The notes: generated from the sequence alone by a model not told the origin. A DNA stretch of 64,000 nucleotides from Phytomonas francai (GCA_001766655.1 MJCC01000015.1:233090-297089); one strand, 5' to 3'; positions 20,602 to 30,712 are shown, counted from the stretch's first letter. Program-made: numbers and translations.

Positions 20602-21204
20602 ATGAAAAGCGCGGCCACCGGCGGCTCGTGCGCGCGAAACCAACTCCTGCAGCTCTGCGAGCTCCCGCGTGGGCTGCGGGCGGCCGCGGACGGCGCGGTC
20701 GCCGCGATGCCGCGCGGCTACGCGCCCTACTCCCACTTCGCCGTCGGCGCCGCCCTCCTGCACGCCGACGGCGCGATCACGACGGGCTGCAATTACGAAA
20801 ACGCCACCTTTCAGGCCTGCTGCGCCGAGCGCTGCGCGATCGTGCGGGCGAACGTGGAGGGCCGGCGGACCGCGCGGGCGATCGCCATCTACGGCGCCCG
20901 CCGCCAGGCCTCCCCGCCCGCCGATTCCCCCGCGGAGTCTTTTCCCCCTCCTCCTCCGACTGCAAATGGCAATCCAAATCCCTCGGCTTTACCGTCGGCA
21001 GGGGGGTTTTGCATGCCGTGTGGGCTCTGCAGGCAGCTGCTGGTCGAGGTGGCCGATCTCTCGGGGAATCCGGACAGCTTTGAGGTGGTGTTGGTCTCGC
21101 GGGATCTTCAGCACGCAAAGGTGATGCTCCTTGCGGATTTGCTTCCATATAAATTCGGTCCCTCGGATATCGGGGTAAATATCGAGCAGCTTCGGCAGAA
21201 TTAG
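20602..21204 (+). CDS. CDA: cytidine deaminase
   Basis: Zinc-dependent enzyme converting cytidine or deoxycytidine to uridine or deoxyuridine in pyrimidine salvage, cytosolic. The fold signature is plain: YAPYSHFAVGAALL substrate region, GCNYENATF, the zinc-binding and catalytic CAE motif at about residues 74-76 (CCAERCAI), and PCGLC near 139-143 providing the other two zinc cysteines. Between the two zinc motifs lies a low-complexity Pro/Ser/Asn insertion of roughly 30 residues (about 102-132), which makes the protein 200 residues instead of about 130-150. ATG 20602 (MKSAATGG) is the first in frame; the frame is open upstream without ATG. GC content of the front half is far above that of the last 60 codons. 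Confidence 0.92.
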   Translation: MKSAATGGSCARNQLLQLCELPRGLRAAADGAVAAMPRGYAPYSHFAVGAALLHADGAITTGCNYENATFQACCAERCAIVRANVEGRRTARAIAIYGARRQASPPADSPAESFPPPPPTANGNPNPSALPSAGGFCMPCGLCRQLLVEVADLSGNPDSFEVVLVSRDLQHAKVMLLADLLPYKFGPSDIGVNIEQLRQN

Positions 21205-21763
21205 GTGCTCATGGATGAGATGGGGAGGTTTGTGTGAGCCCTTTTTTTTTTTAAATACGAAAGGGAAAGAGTGAGTTCCTAAAACGATTCTTTTTTAGAT
21301 TGTCAAAAAAAGGGAAAAAAAGGATATAAATACGTTTGTTCTATCGTACAGTTTTCTGTTTTTTTTTTTTTTTTAGCTGATTCCTACGAGACCTTTTGAT
21401 GTGCCCCCTCTTCGTCCAAAGCTGGGCTTGTAGCACAGCAAACGGGTACTTGTTAATAGAAGTGAGGGGGTATTTTGAAAAAGAAATTCACATGTAAAAG
21501 TTTCATACAACCAATTTCCTTCGCTTTCTTTTTTTTCCCTTCCACCCTCCTCCCCTCCCTCCCAATATATACATATACATATAAACAGAGATCGTGTTAT
21601 CTAGAGAAACAATTTATCCAAATAATTCCTTTCACATTTCCTACTTCCCCCCTGAGTTAATACACGGCTTGTCTACCGGGGTGATCGTAACTGAACTTGT
21701 TAACATTTAACTAACTTTTACTGAGAATACTCCAGGCCGCGTGGTCGGTTGACTATTTTTGGA
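21205..21763. other. intergenic region, no gene seen
   Basis: Spacer rich in poly-T (for example 21360-21375) and a pyrimidine tract at about 21520-21555 that probably directs trans-splicing of the DUS3 mRNA. Confidence 0.45.
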
Positions 21764-23494
21764 ATGGAAGCCGCGAGCCCTGCTTCGGCGTCCGGGGAAA
21801 GGCCGCCCGCGGAGCCGCCTATCCTGGCCCCCCCCGAGGAGCCTCGCGGGGCCCTCGCCGAGGCGCCCCCCGGCATCCCCGCGAATCCGCTCCTCCCCCT
21901 CGGGAAGGATGTTTGCCCGATTAAGCCGGAGTTCCTGCGCGCGGCGCCGGCGCGCGTCCAGCTCGGCGAGGACGATCGCACGCGGGGGATGAACAAGGGC
22001 GCGGCGCGCGCGCACTCCGCGTTCGTCGCGGGCACCCAGCGCCCGACGCTGGAGGGCGAGCGCAACTTCTTCACGGGCCCCGCCCTGCAGGTGATCAAAG
22101 GCGTCCTTCGGCGCGGGAAGGGGGGGGGGGCCGCGGCGGGCCCGCCGAAGCGCCCCCGCGCGGCGGCCGACGACGTCGCCGGCCCTCTTCTGGGTCCGAG
22201 GGCCCTTTCCGACGACGTCGCCGGCCCTCTTCTGGGTCCGAGNNNNNNNNNNNNNNNNNNNNNNNNNNNNNNNNNNNNNNNNNNNNNNNNNNNNNNNNNN
22301 NNNNNNNNNNNNNNNNNCCTTTCCGACGACTTTGCGGGCCCTCTGAACGTGGGCGCCTTTTCGGAGGCGGCGGGGCCGCGCGAGGCGGCGGCGCGTGCGC
22401 GCGGGCTCTTCCGCGACCGCCTCGTCCTGGCGCCGCTGACGACCGTCGGGAACCTGCCCTTCCGGCGGGTCTGCAAGGCGCTCGGGGCGGACATCACCGT
22501 CGGCGAGATGGCCCTCGCGCGGCCGCTCGCGCGTCTTCAGCAGGGCGAGTGGGCGCTGCTCCGCCGCCACGCCGACGAGGACGTCTTCGGCGTGCAGCTC
22601 GCGGTCGCGGGGCCCGCGGAGGCCGCGGCGGTCGCGCGCGCGCTCGAGGCCTCGGACTTCGCCTACGACTTCCTCGACCTCAACGCGGGCTGCCCGGTCG
22701 AGCGCGTCGTCGGCTTTGGCTGCGGCTGCGGGCTCTGGGAGCGGCGGGCGCGGCTGCAGGCCGTCGTCGGCGCGCTCGCGCGGCACCAGTCGAGGCCGGT
22801 CTCCGTCAAGTGCCGCATCGGCCCCGAAGACGACGCGCCCGCCCTCCACGCGCAGATCGGGGCCTACGCGGGATGGGGGGCCGCCGCGGTCGCGATCCAC
22901 GGCCGCTCCCGCAAGCAGCGCTACACCAAACTCGCGAATTGGGACTACATCGAGCACTGCGCGACGCTGACGGAGCTCCCGGTCATCGGGAACGGGGACA
23001 TTTTCGCGCCCGAGGACGTCGCGCGGCACCGCGACGCGCGGCCGCACGTCTCGTCCTTCATGATCGGCCGCGGCGCGCTCATCAAGCCCTGGATCTTTGA
23101 CGAGATCAAGTCCGGCCGGGTCCGCGACATCAGCGCGTCGGAGCGGCTTGACCTGCTTCGCGACTTTTGCCGCTTCGGCCTCGCGCACTGGGGCGCCGAC
23201 GAGCGCGGGGTCCTGACGACCCGGCGCTTCCTCTGCGAGTGGCTCTCCTTCTTCCACCGCTACGTGCCGGTGGGGCTGCTCGAGCGGCTCCCGCAGCGCA
23301 TCCACGACCGCCCGCCGTACTACGTCGGCCGCAGCGACCTCGAGACGCTCCTCGCCAGCGATAGCGTCGTGGATTGGATACGAATCAGCGAGATGCTGCT
23401 CGGCCCCGCCGGCGAGAAGTTCCGCTTTACGCCCAAACACAAAAGCAACAGCTACGAACGCTCCGCGGGCGCGGCCGAGGCGGTGGAGGGTTGA
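21764..23494 (+). CDS. DUS3: tRNA-dihydrouridine(47) synthase DUS3, with in-frame repeat and assembly gap
   Basis: FMN enzyme that reduces a uridine of the tRNA variable loop to dihydrouridine. The C-terminal 370 residues follow DUS3 closely: LAPLTTVGNLPFRR, LNAGCPVERV with the catalytic cysteine, VKCRIG, HGRSRKQRYTKLANW, GNGDIFAPEDV, IGRGALIKPWIF, RFLCEWLSFFHRYVPVGLLE, RPPYYVGRSDLETL and the end KHKSNSYE. The N-terminal 180 residues are low-complexity and carry a 14-residue repeat (DDVAGPLLGPRALS) broken by 75 N. I see no CCCH zinc fingers, which human and yeast DUS3 have N-terminally; they may be absent. ATG 21764 (MEAASPAS) is the first in frame. A long ORF on the other strand (21707-23440) is a GC-driven shadow. 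Confidence 0.93.
   Translation: MEAASPASASGERPPAEPPILAPPEEPRGALAEAPPGIPANPLLPLGKDVCPIKPEFLRAAPARVQLGEDDRTRGMNKGAARAHSAFVAGTQRPTLEGERNFFTGPALQVIKGVLRRGKGGGAAAGPPKRPRAAADDVAGPLLGPRALSDDVAGPLLGPXXXXXXXXXXXXXXXXXXXXXXXXXXLSDDFAGPLNVGAFSEAAGPREAAARARGLFRDRLVLAPLTTVGNLPFRRVCKALGADITVGEMALARPLARLQQGEWALLRRHADEDVFGVQLAVAGPAEAAAVARALEASDFAYDFLDLNAGCPVERVVGFGCGCGLWERRARLQAVVGALARHQSRPVSVKCRIGPEDDAPALHAQIGAYAGWGAAAVAIHGRSRKQRYTKLANWDYIEHCATLTELPVIGNGDIFAPEDVARHRDARPHVSSFMIGRGALIKPWIFDEIKSGRVRDISASERLDLLRDFCRFGLAHWGADERGVLTTRRFLCEWLSFFHRYVPVGLLERLPQRIHDRPPYYVGRSDLETLLASDSVVDWIRISEMLLGPAGEKFRFTPKHKSNSYERSAGAAEAVEG
22169..22336 (+). repeat. 42-bp in-frame minisatellite inside DUS3
   Basis: Units start with GACGACGTCGCC at 22169 and 22211, spaced exactly 42 bp (14 codons), and a diverged unit restarts at 22325 after the gap. 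The unit length keeps the frame whatever the copy number. Confidence 0.9.
22243..22317. other. assembly gap (75 N) in DUS3 repeat
   Basis: Seventy-five N inside the 42-bp array. Regular spacing would need 45 or 87 bases, so the printed size is approximate, though it keeps the reading frame. Confidence 0.98.
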
Positions 23495-25620
23495 GCCAGG
23501 GCCGGTGGGGCCCGGCCGGCGCCGTTTTTTTTTCGTTTGGTAAGATTTTCGCTTAACCCTGTGAGGTCCCAGGACCCCGCACTTTGTCAGGGGGCCTTGC
23601 CCTTTGCGAGGCGTGTCTTGCTTTCACCTACTTAAGTGGGCGTATGGCCCCGTCTTTGCCCAACAGAAACTTAGTGCTATTCTTCGTCCTATTTTTTTTT
23701 TCCTCTTTACTAAAGGCTTTTTTATTGATCCATCAAATAGCGTAGAGCTCGTGCGCAGTGAAACTGCTCCACAAAATGACTTTTGCGTCGGGGGCCTCGA
23801 CGCGGGCCGGGCGTCCAAAGTTTTTTTTTGAATGTAAAAATAGTCTTGGGATAAAGAAACTGGGAAAATAATGAGGGTTTGTGTGTGGGGGGGGGGTTGC
23901 GCCCCCATTGGGGTTGGGTATTGGGAACTGGATGGGAAATGAAATGGTATATAATACTCGGGATAGAAGAACTACATTCGTCCAGCTGTTTCGTAAAGGA
24001 AATTTTAGATTTTGGGGTGGTAAAATTTCGAGGGTTCTCGCAAAAAAAAGAAAAAAGAGAGTAAGCAAGAAAAGAAATTTGTTTTCAGGAGCTTTTGTGC
24101 ATGTGCATCCGTGAGGGTGGGGGCTGTGCGGATGTTCCTGGGGCGCGGCGTCGCCAGGGCGCCCTTCCGTTCGCCTGTTTTCGCCTCGTCCTCGTTTTCG
24201 GCGCGGCGGGACTCCGGGATCGGGTCCCCCCCACCACCCGTAACCACGCCGCATTTTTTTTCGCAGACCCTTGCAGGACGTCATCCCAGCGGGTGGTCCC
24301 CCCCCCCTCCCCCCCTGCTTCATAACCACGTGGGCTCTCACCCGCGCTTGGCGTGTTTTCTCTTCCCTCAGCCGGCGGCGGATCGCATGTGGGGTTGTGA
24401 TCCCACCCGGCCCGCGGTATATGCCGGCCACCTCTGCGTGGTGCCGCGGCCTAGTAACCCGACGGGGGTGAAGCTAAGTGCCTGCAAGCCCACCCGCCCC
24501 CGCTGGCGGCGACCTCCAGTCTTAGATGCGAATACGGGTAGGGTATTCGACAGGGCCTTTGTTAAGGCTACCCGAGCGGAGGTCAAACTCCGACCGGGGG
24601 CCGTTGGCACCTATCCAACCCAAAGGCTTGTTCACCGAGTTCTTTGGTGTGGCTGGATGCTGCTTCAGCGCCGTGGTGGATTATATCGACATTTTTCAAT
24701 TCGTAGACTTTCAAAAATTAGATAACGCCCTGCCGGCGGCACGCGCCATCCACGACAGGTCTTTTTTTTTCGTCGCCGCATTATTATTATGGGGGCGGGC
24801 AAAATCCAATCTTTAGTTTGTGGGGGGGGGGGCCTCACACAAAAGGGGGCGGTTCTTCATTTTACAGGGGTTTCTTTGGGGTCTTCTCGGTTCTCCTGTT
24901 TTTTTGGGGTGTTTTTTTTTCTTTGCTTTTTGGTTCGTTGCGCGTTCTATAGCCGTGGGATCTCGGCGCGCGCTCGTTTTGCTATCAGGATCGGGCGGCC
25001 TTGCCCTTTGGGATGCGGGCATGGCCCCCCTTACCTTCCTGCGTTTGGGGTGCCCCTTTGCGAATGGCTTGTGTAACACCCTCCCCGGCATTGTGTCTAA
25101 ATATTGGGTTCTTGCTTCTGCCGTTTTTTTCTGAGTTTTGAATCCTTTTTTGGGGGGGTCCTTGGGCCCCCACCCTTCGCAGCTGCTTGGCCTAGGCTTA
25201 GGGGACCCCGAATGGCACTGCGCACCCGCCTCTTTTTTTTCATCTTTGGCGAATAATGGTGCTATGTGGTTCATTTCTCGGATCCGAAGGGTGGGGGTAT
25301 GATTCCTTCCCCTGTCTTTCGGTGTTTGTGCGGGTTGTTTGCATTCATGTGGCGCCTCCCCCCCTCCCTTCCTGGGCGGTGCCGGGCCCGCGGGCTGGGG
25401 TTTGGGGGGGGGGCCTTCCCCCCCCCCCCCCCCAGAAACGGATTATATTTATCATCTGTTTGTTTTTCGTGTTTCAAAGGTGCAGGCTAGGCTTTTGAGG
25501 CTTTTTTTCCCCCTATTCTTTGGGAATTCTGTGGGGTGGGTGGGCCGCCGGAAGGTGGGGCGGGGGCGGTGGGTTGTTTGCATTTATGTTCTTGAGCGTT
25601 TTTTTGTGGGACCACTATGA
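23495..25620. other. GC- and homopolymer-rich non-coding island
   Basis: Composition differs sharply from all other spacers. There are long G-runs (23887-23896, 24822-24832, 25404-25413) and C-runs (around 24298-24307 and 25418-25433), several facing each other as potential hairpins, mixed with T-runs. Many ORFs overlap in all frames but none has domain content; their peptides are homopolymer-driven. A retroposon piece lies inside (24409-24660). It may be a degenerate retroelement landscape. Confidence 0.6.
24409..24660 (+). mobile_element. retroposon relic with 5' hallmark (ingi/RIME type)
   Basis: It starts GGCCCGCGG and carries the same hallmark as the reversed copy at 17865-18076, then continues through the segment shared with the 19749-19851 fragment to about 24660, so it is the longest of the three. 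A self-complementary frame is visible: CCGCGG (24412-24417) with CCGCGG (24444-24449), and inside it CCAC (24428-24431) with GTGG (24438-24441), as in the P1 and P3 helices of HDV-like ribozymes known from this retroposon clade. The 3' boundary is unclear. No reverse transcriptase motif was recognised downstream. Confidence 0.7.
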
Positions 25621-28600
25621 AATGGGCAGCGTGAAAATATTTAGGTTTGAATACTATTTCCTTTGGTTGTAAATTTTATTTACCTTGACCAATGTGTTCT
25701 TCTATATAGGTAAGGGTTCTGATGCGTTTTGGGATGGGGTCGACGCCAATTATTATTTATAGACAACTCTGGCGGTGCCTTGTTTGGGGTGCATCCTCTC
25801 TCTGGGCATTGTTTTTCTTGCATGACATTTTCTCTTGTTGAGGTTTAAAGATTTCAGAACTCGAAATCATGGTGAGCTTATTTTCCCTTTCACTAACTGG
25901 AGAGATACATTGCATCTTGGTGCTTTCTTTTTCCTCTTGAGATGATCAAATTAGCACCTAAATTAAAGGGGGATGGATGTGATATTCTTTTAAACTAGTG
26001 ATCACCGATTGTTACTACCCCTTATTTATATTCTACTTATAAAGTTGTACAAATATTCCTTGAAGTTGTTTTCACACTTCGTTCTCTACAGTTTAAAGAA
26101 ATATTGTATTTACACTTCCTTCTGCAATTAGTCTTTTATTTCTTAACACTGAAAAGATAATGAACGTATTAAAGCAGGAAATCTAGTTAATGTAAGAATT
26201 CGAAAGGCAAAAATTAAGACATTCTTTTTGTCAGCACTGTAAAGAACTATATATATACATTTTACAATGGAAGTATTTGGGCTTTTTCTTTTTCATGGTT
26301 CAAACGAAGCATCGAAGTCTGTTATAAATTCATCTTCTAGTACCAGTTTACTCAAGATGATTTAGCTTCGAATGTTATTGTGAAAAGTTTTATTCCTTTC
26401 CATCTTTTATATTCCTAATAGCAGTTTGACTCAAAGTTAATGAAAGAGGGCAGTTCAGATTAAAAGCTACCCTATTGCCATCTTTACAATAAAATTTATC
26501 AAGTTTATGGTTTTGGCCTATTCATAAGTTTCGGCATAAAAAATTGAACTCAAACTTCTCTATATACATTGTCTAAAACAATATTTCGAGTATTAAAAGC
26601 GAATATTACTAAATCATTTGTAAGGGATCAGGATGAATTGCATTATAACGGACTGTAAAAGTTATATATAAACACACAATGCTGTAATATAAGGGTGTAC
26701 CCAAGTAAAAGTGAATAACTAGTGTTTAGTATTTGTCATTTTTTCTCGTAGGAAAAAATAGATTGTTTGAAAATTCATCATGCTAAGCTAATTTATTTTA
26801 AAATATGTATATACACCCAGGCAAACACACAAGTGAAAAAATAAACAACATGACGTTAAATTAGTAGCCGAGGCTTCTACTAGTTATTTTAGAAGCTTTT
26901 CAGTTTCTTTATATTCAAAAATATGTTGCGCTGCTCCACATTTATTGAATGAGTTATCCAAAATACGCTTATCCATGTATTGTTTTTAATCGTTACTAAA
27001 TGTCACCACGGTGTCTTACAGTCCGTAAGGACTATTACTTTTCTGCAGAAAATCCTTAATCACTATCCGATGAAGAAAGTTAAAGCTTAAAAAATTCCAA
27101 ATGTCAAAGGTATACTTTCCTAATAATTTCTAGTTTCTAATTCAAATGAAGAGGTGAAAAGTTATTTGATATTTATCATCATCAAATCCCGTGCTCTGAG
27201 AACTTCTTCCATTTTCATGATTTGTTGTGTATTTGCAATACTATTAGTCTATGTTCAATGCTTTCCCAAAAGTACAAATATAATGTATGCACCTTTGGAA
27301 GACTTTTTATTATACTTTATATTCTAACAATAACTTTACAATAAAATAGCCTTAGGAACTAAATCAGTTTTCATTTAGTCTGCTAAAAAGTCAGTATATT
27401 AATCCTTTAACCTATAATGTGATGCATGCAAAATCAATACATAAATTTCGAACTTGTTGTTCTGTTTTGATTTTACTATTCAGCATGATTCGGCTTAAAC
27501 TACTTCAGAGACAGGAGTAGTATTAGTTTTTATCATTGTTTCATCGTTATAGTTAGGATTATTGCGCGCAAAAAATTAGCGATATTGTTAGGAAAAGACG
27601 TCTTGCTAGTTCCATCATGAATAAAAATATCTTACTTTCAAAATATTTATCCCAGATCAAGCAAACGATGATTTATAAACTGTGCTGTAATGATTCCATT
27701 TTAGTAGATAATTACATTTTTCTCTAAATATCTTCGACATATAGTCACTGATAATAATATCAAGCAATCTTTTGTCTATTTCCAGTTTAATTTCAAGGAT
27801 GGATTTACTTTCTTTTTTTTAGAACATGTTCTACATTTTAACACATTCCTTGCCTTATTCTCTATGTATAGTCCATGAAAAGCATTTCTTCATTATTTCA
27901 TGCTATTATAATAGCTAATTTTCATTTCGATGCACAATTGAATGGTCGACCAGAAGGTGTAGATTATATCAATATGTTCTATTGCAATATTTCTGTGCGT
28001 TATGTGTTGTATATTGTTTTGTAAATTACAAGATACATACAAATATACACCCTAGAGCTAGGGATATCGTATTGCATGGTAACATTAAATCGTGAAACAC
28101 ACTCGCTTACAAATGCGTCTAATACATTAGCAATTGCTAATATTTTTTCGTTGAGGAGAATTTATACGTAAGTATGGGTTCAATCAACGACTATAGTTTT
28201 ATTGGTAAGGTAATAAAAGTAATCTAGTAGTTAATATTAGATTATTTTCTTAGCGACTTTGAGTCTCGCGTCAAATACTATATTAGAAGGTATAGCTTTT
28301 TTTTTGTCCTTCCAAGGGGAGATTTAAGATGTACGTGAGTTTTTTTTCTTACCTGAATGTTCCAACGTTGATGGCGAAGAAACTTCATCATGTAGTTATC
28401 GCAACTGGAAGACAATTTAGTTTACTTAATCGATTTTTTCAAATCGAAGTATGCGATTCTATTGAAATGTTCGATTTCAATTTTCTTTCCTTTTAGCCTA
28501 CCTCTTCCTTTCTTGCCCTTATCATCGAGTGTATATTTTTCAATAATGAAATCCTTGCAAATAACTAAGCTTACGGAAAGCAGCATTAGGCGCGATGAAA

Positions 28601-28848
28601 TTAAGAGGTGAGTAAGGTTCATTTCAATTATGTTCCCGTATATATATTTATCCGGGTTAAATACAGTCATTTTATGCGTACACAGGATAAACTTTTGCTT
28701 CTTTACCTTTGGGAGAATCATAGTAGGAGTCTACTCAAGTATTTCTTACCCATACTAATAAGAGTATAAACTACATACTACGTAGGTAGATAAATTTGCT
28801 GAACATTGAAATCTTTTAAGCCAAATATAAAGAAAGCGGAGGGAAAAT
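25621..28848. other. 3.2-kb AT-rich gene-free block
   Basis: Uniformly AT-rich sequence with no ORF of substance on either strand and, unlike other spacers, few long homopolymer runs apart from a T-run near 28297-28307 and another near 28340-28347. It is the longest gene-free stretch in the window and directly follows the retroposon-bearing island. Function unknown. Confidence 0.6.
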
Positions 28849-29316
28849 ATGAGCCCATTGAACAATTTGAATCAGGGTGTGGCATTACGTCATACTCATT
28901 ACAGGCCTTCCATCCTGATTGCGGTCATCCTTTCCTTTTTGCTAATCGTCCAGTCTTCATCGAGCTTCTTTGAAGTTGATGCTTTGCTGGCTGTTTCGCT
29001 GCCTGAGCCTGATGGGGCCTATTGCATTACCTACAGCAATCACCTCATTGACTGTCGTATCACAATTCAGAGCGAGAAACATACCTTTGACTTATACTTT
29101 CTTGAATTTGGGCAGGTAACGAACTGCTCGGATGTAAAGTATACGTATAATCCCGAAAACAAATCCGTGATTGTACCAGACATATATAACCCGCGTACCT
29201 GTGTTGGAAAGCAGGTGGAAAGAAACCATGCCCAAATTAATATCAGTTTCTTACCCGAAACGGATGCCTTGGATCTTCACATAAACCGACTAAATGTAGT
29301 CCTGAACAAATGTTAG
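28849..29316 (+). CDS. small predicted secreted or membrane-anchored cysteine-containing protein
   Basis: 155 residues. After a short polar N-terminus, residues 21-47 form one hydrophobic segment (SILIAVILSFLLIVQSSSSFF), a signal peptide or signal anchor. The rest is about 110 residues with five cysteines (near positions 59, 69, 98, 124 and the very last residue) and possible N-glycosylation sites (NCS, NKS, NIS). Alternating hydrophobic and polar residues suggest a beta-rich extracytoplasmic domain stabilised by disulfides. The family is not recognised. Codon choice is much less GC-biased than in the neighbouring housekeeping genes. ATG 28849 is the only sensible start. It follows the long AT-rich block. 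Confidence 0.75.
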   Translation: MSPLNNLNQGVALRHTHYRPSILIAVILSFLLIVQSSSSFFEVDALLAVSLPEPDGAYCITYSNHLIDCRITIQSEKHTFDLYFLEFGQVTNCSDVKYTYNPENKSVIVPDIYNPRTCVGKQVERNHAQINISFLPETDALDLHINRLNVVLNKC

Positions 29317-29858
29317 TGGATCCTCTTCCATTTCTTTTTTTTACAGGGCAACAAATACGCAAGTGAGTGTGAAGTATCGTCTATAAATTAGGGATTTAGG
29401 ATCTAATATTTTGTTTATCTTGTCCTTTTGAAATTTTTTGAAATTTACAGTATCTACGTTTGTATATATCTTTCTTCTCATTATACACTTCTTTACATTA
29501 ACCTACAGTGCTACAGTTTCAATATTCCATTAGAGAAATGAATAAACGATGGTGAATTTTGTCTGCTACTGGAATGGTGGAAAAAGAGGAAAGTGCTTAA
29601 TTCGACATGCTGGCATGGATACTAAGCATTTTTTTATATGTTCATAATACGAACATATTATGTATATACATCGATAAATACACACACACACACAAAGGAA
29701 AGTGCTCATCGTGTGAGGCAAGCGTATCGATTGTATTTGGTAAATTGAGAGCGTACCGCTAATACGAATGTATCCCCAAACCTATAAATGAACGAATTAG
29801 CGAAGGTACACACAGCCCATGCTTTTTGTCATCCATATTTTCCCCTCAAGCAGATGGT
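29317..29858. other. intergenic region
   Basis: AT-rich spacer with a short CA tract at about 29682-29695; nothing else seen. Confidence 0.4.
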
Positions 29859-30542
29859 ATGCCGGTATTGCCCAACGGGCAAGTTGTTAAGCGTGGTTTA
29901 TCGCATGTCCCCCTCGCAATCTCGCCCTTTTCCCTCCCCCACTCTCTTCTTTTAATTTTTCATCAGCCGCACACCTTTTTTCGTCGTTTTAGCAAACTCA
30001 AAAGTCCGGAAGGGGGGACCGCGGTGTGCGCCTTTTTTGGCCTTTCCGGTAGGCGAGGGGGGGGGTCGGCGATGTCAGGGGGGGCCGTGGGGCGGCCTCG
30101 CGCTTTCCCGCCCCCCTCCTTCGAGTCCACGCGGACGTTTTCCGCTTTTCCGCGCCCTTTTTCGGGCTCGCGGGGACGTTTTCCGCCTTCGCGTCCGCCT
30201 TTTCGAGCCCGCGGGGGCGCGGCGGGCCGAGGGCCGCCTTACCGTCGCCCCCGAAGCGGCCCGCCCCGACGACGGCGGCCGTGGAGCTCCTCCTCCTCCT
30301 CCTCCTCTTCTTCTTCTTCTTCTTTTTCTTCTTTTTCTTCTTCTCCTCCCGCGGCGGAGGAAAAGGGAAAGAACGCGGGAGAGGGCGAGGGAAAGAATGG
30401 GAAAAAGGGCGGGGAGCGGCGGCCGGGCCCCGCCGAGGTCGCCTCCGCGGACGCCGCGGGGCTGCCGCCGCCGCGCGGGAAGCGAAGCCGGCGTGAGCTC
30501 CTGCGAGAGCTGATCGAATGCTGTGGACATTACTTCTACTAA
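29859..30542 (+). CDS. doubtful low-complexity protein
   Basis: ATG 29859 opens 227 codons ending TAA. The middle is dominated by Arg/Pro/Gly and a run of Ser and Phe (about residues 138-158) encoded by a pyrimidine stretch. Only the two ends look ordinary: MPVLPNGQVVKRG at the start and an Arg/Leu/Glu helix ending CGHYFY at the C-terminus. GC-rich DNA keeps several frames open here, so this may be a chance ORF. The fact that both AT-balanced ends stay in the same frame is mild support for a real gene. No family recognised. Confidence 0.4.
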   Translation: MPVLPNGQVVKRGLSHVPLAISPFSLPHSLLLIFHQPHTFFRRFSKLKSPEGGTAVCAFFGLSGRRGGGSAMSGGAVGRPRAFPPPSFESTRTFSAFPRPFSGSRGRFPPSRPPFRARGGAAGRGPPYRRPRSGPPRRRRPWSSSSSSSSSSSSSFSSFSSSPPAAEEKGKNAGEGEGKNGKKGGERRPGPAEVASADAAGLPPPRGKRSRRELLRELIECCGHYFY

Positions 30543-30648
30543 TAGGCGTGGGAGAGGAGGAGAAAAAGTCGAGATGGTATTTTACTGCTTGTTATCCTTT
30601 GTACAATGGGTTTATTATTTATTTTTAGTTTGTTCTGCTGATGATTAA

Positions 30649-30709
<61 letters not shown>
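30649..30709. repeat. compound (AC)13-(AT)17 microsatellite
   Basis: Pure AC dinucleotides to about 30674 change directly into AT dinucleotides. Confidence 0.95.

Positions 30710-30712
<3 letters not shown>

Noticed and set aside
21707..23440. 577-codon ORF on the minus strand opposite DUS3
   Set aside because: The plus strand encodes unmistakable DUS3. The antisense frame is open only because of very high GC at third positions, and its peptide is Arg/Ala/Gly/Pro filler without domains.
24111..24725. 204-codon plus-strand ORF across the GC-rich island
   Set aside because: It runs through the retroposon hallmark, and its peptide has no domain. A related open frame on the other copy lies on the opposite strand, as expected for a mobile element rather than a gene.
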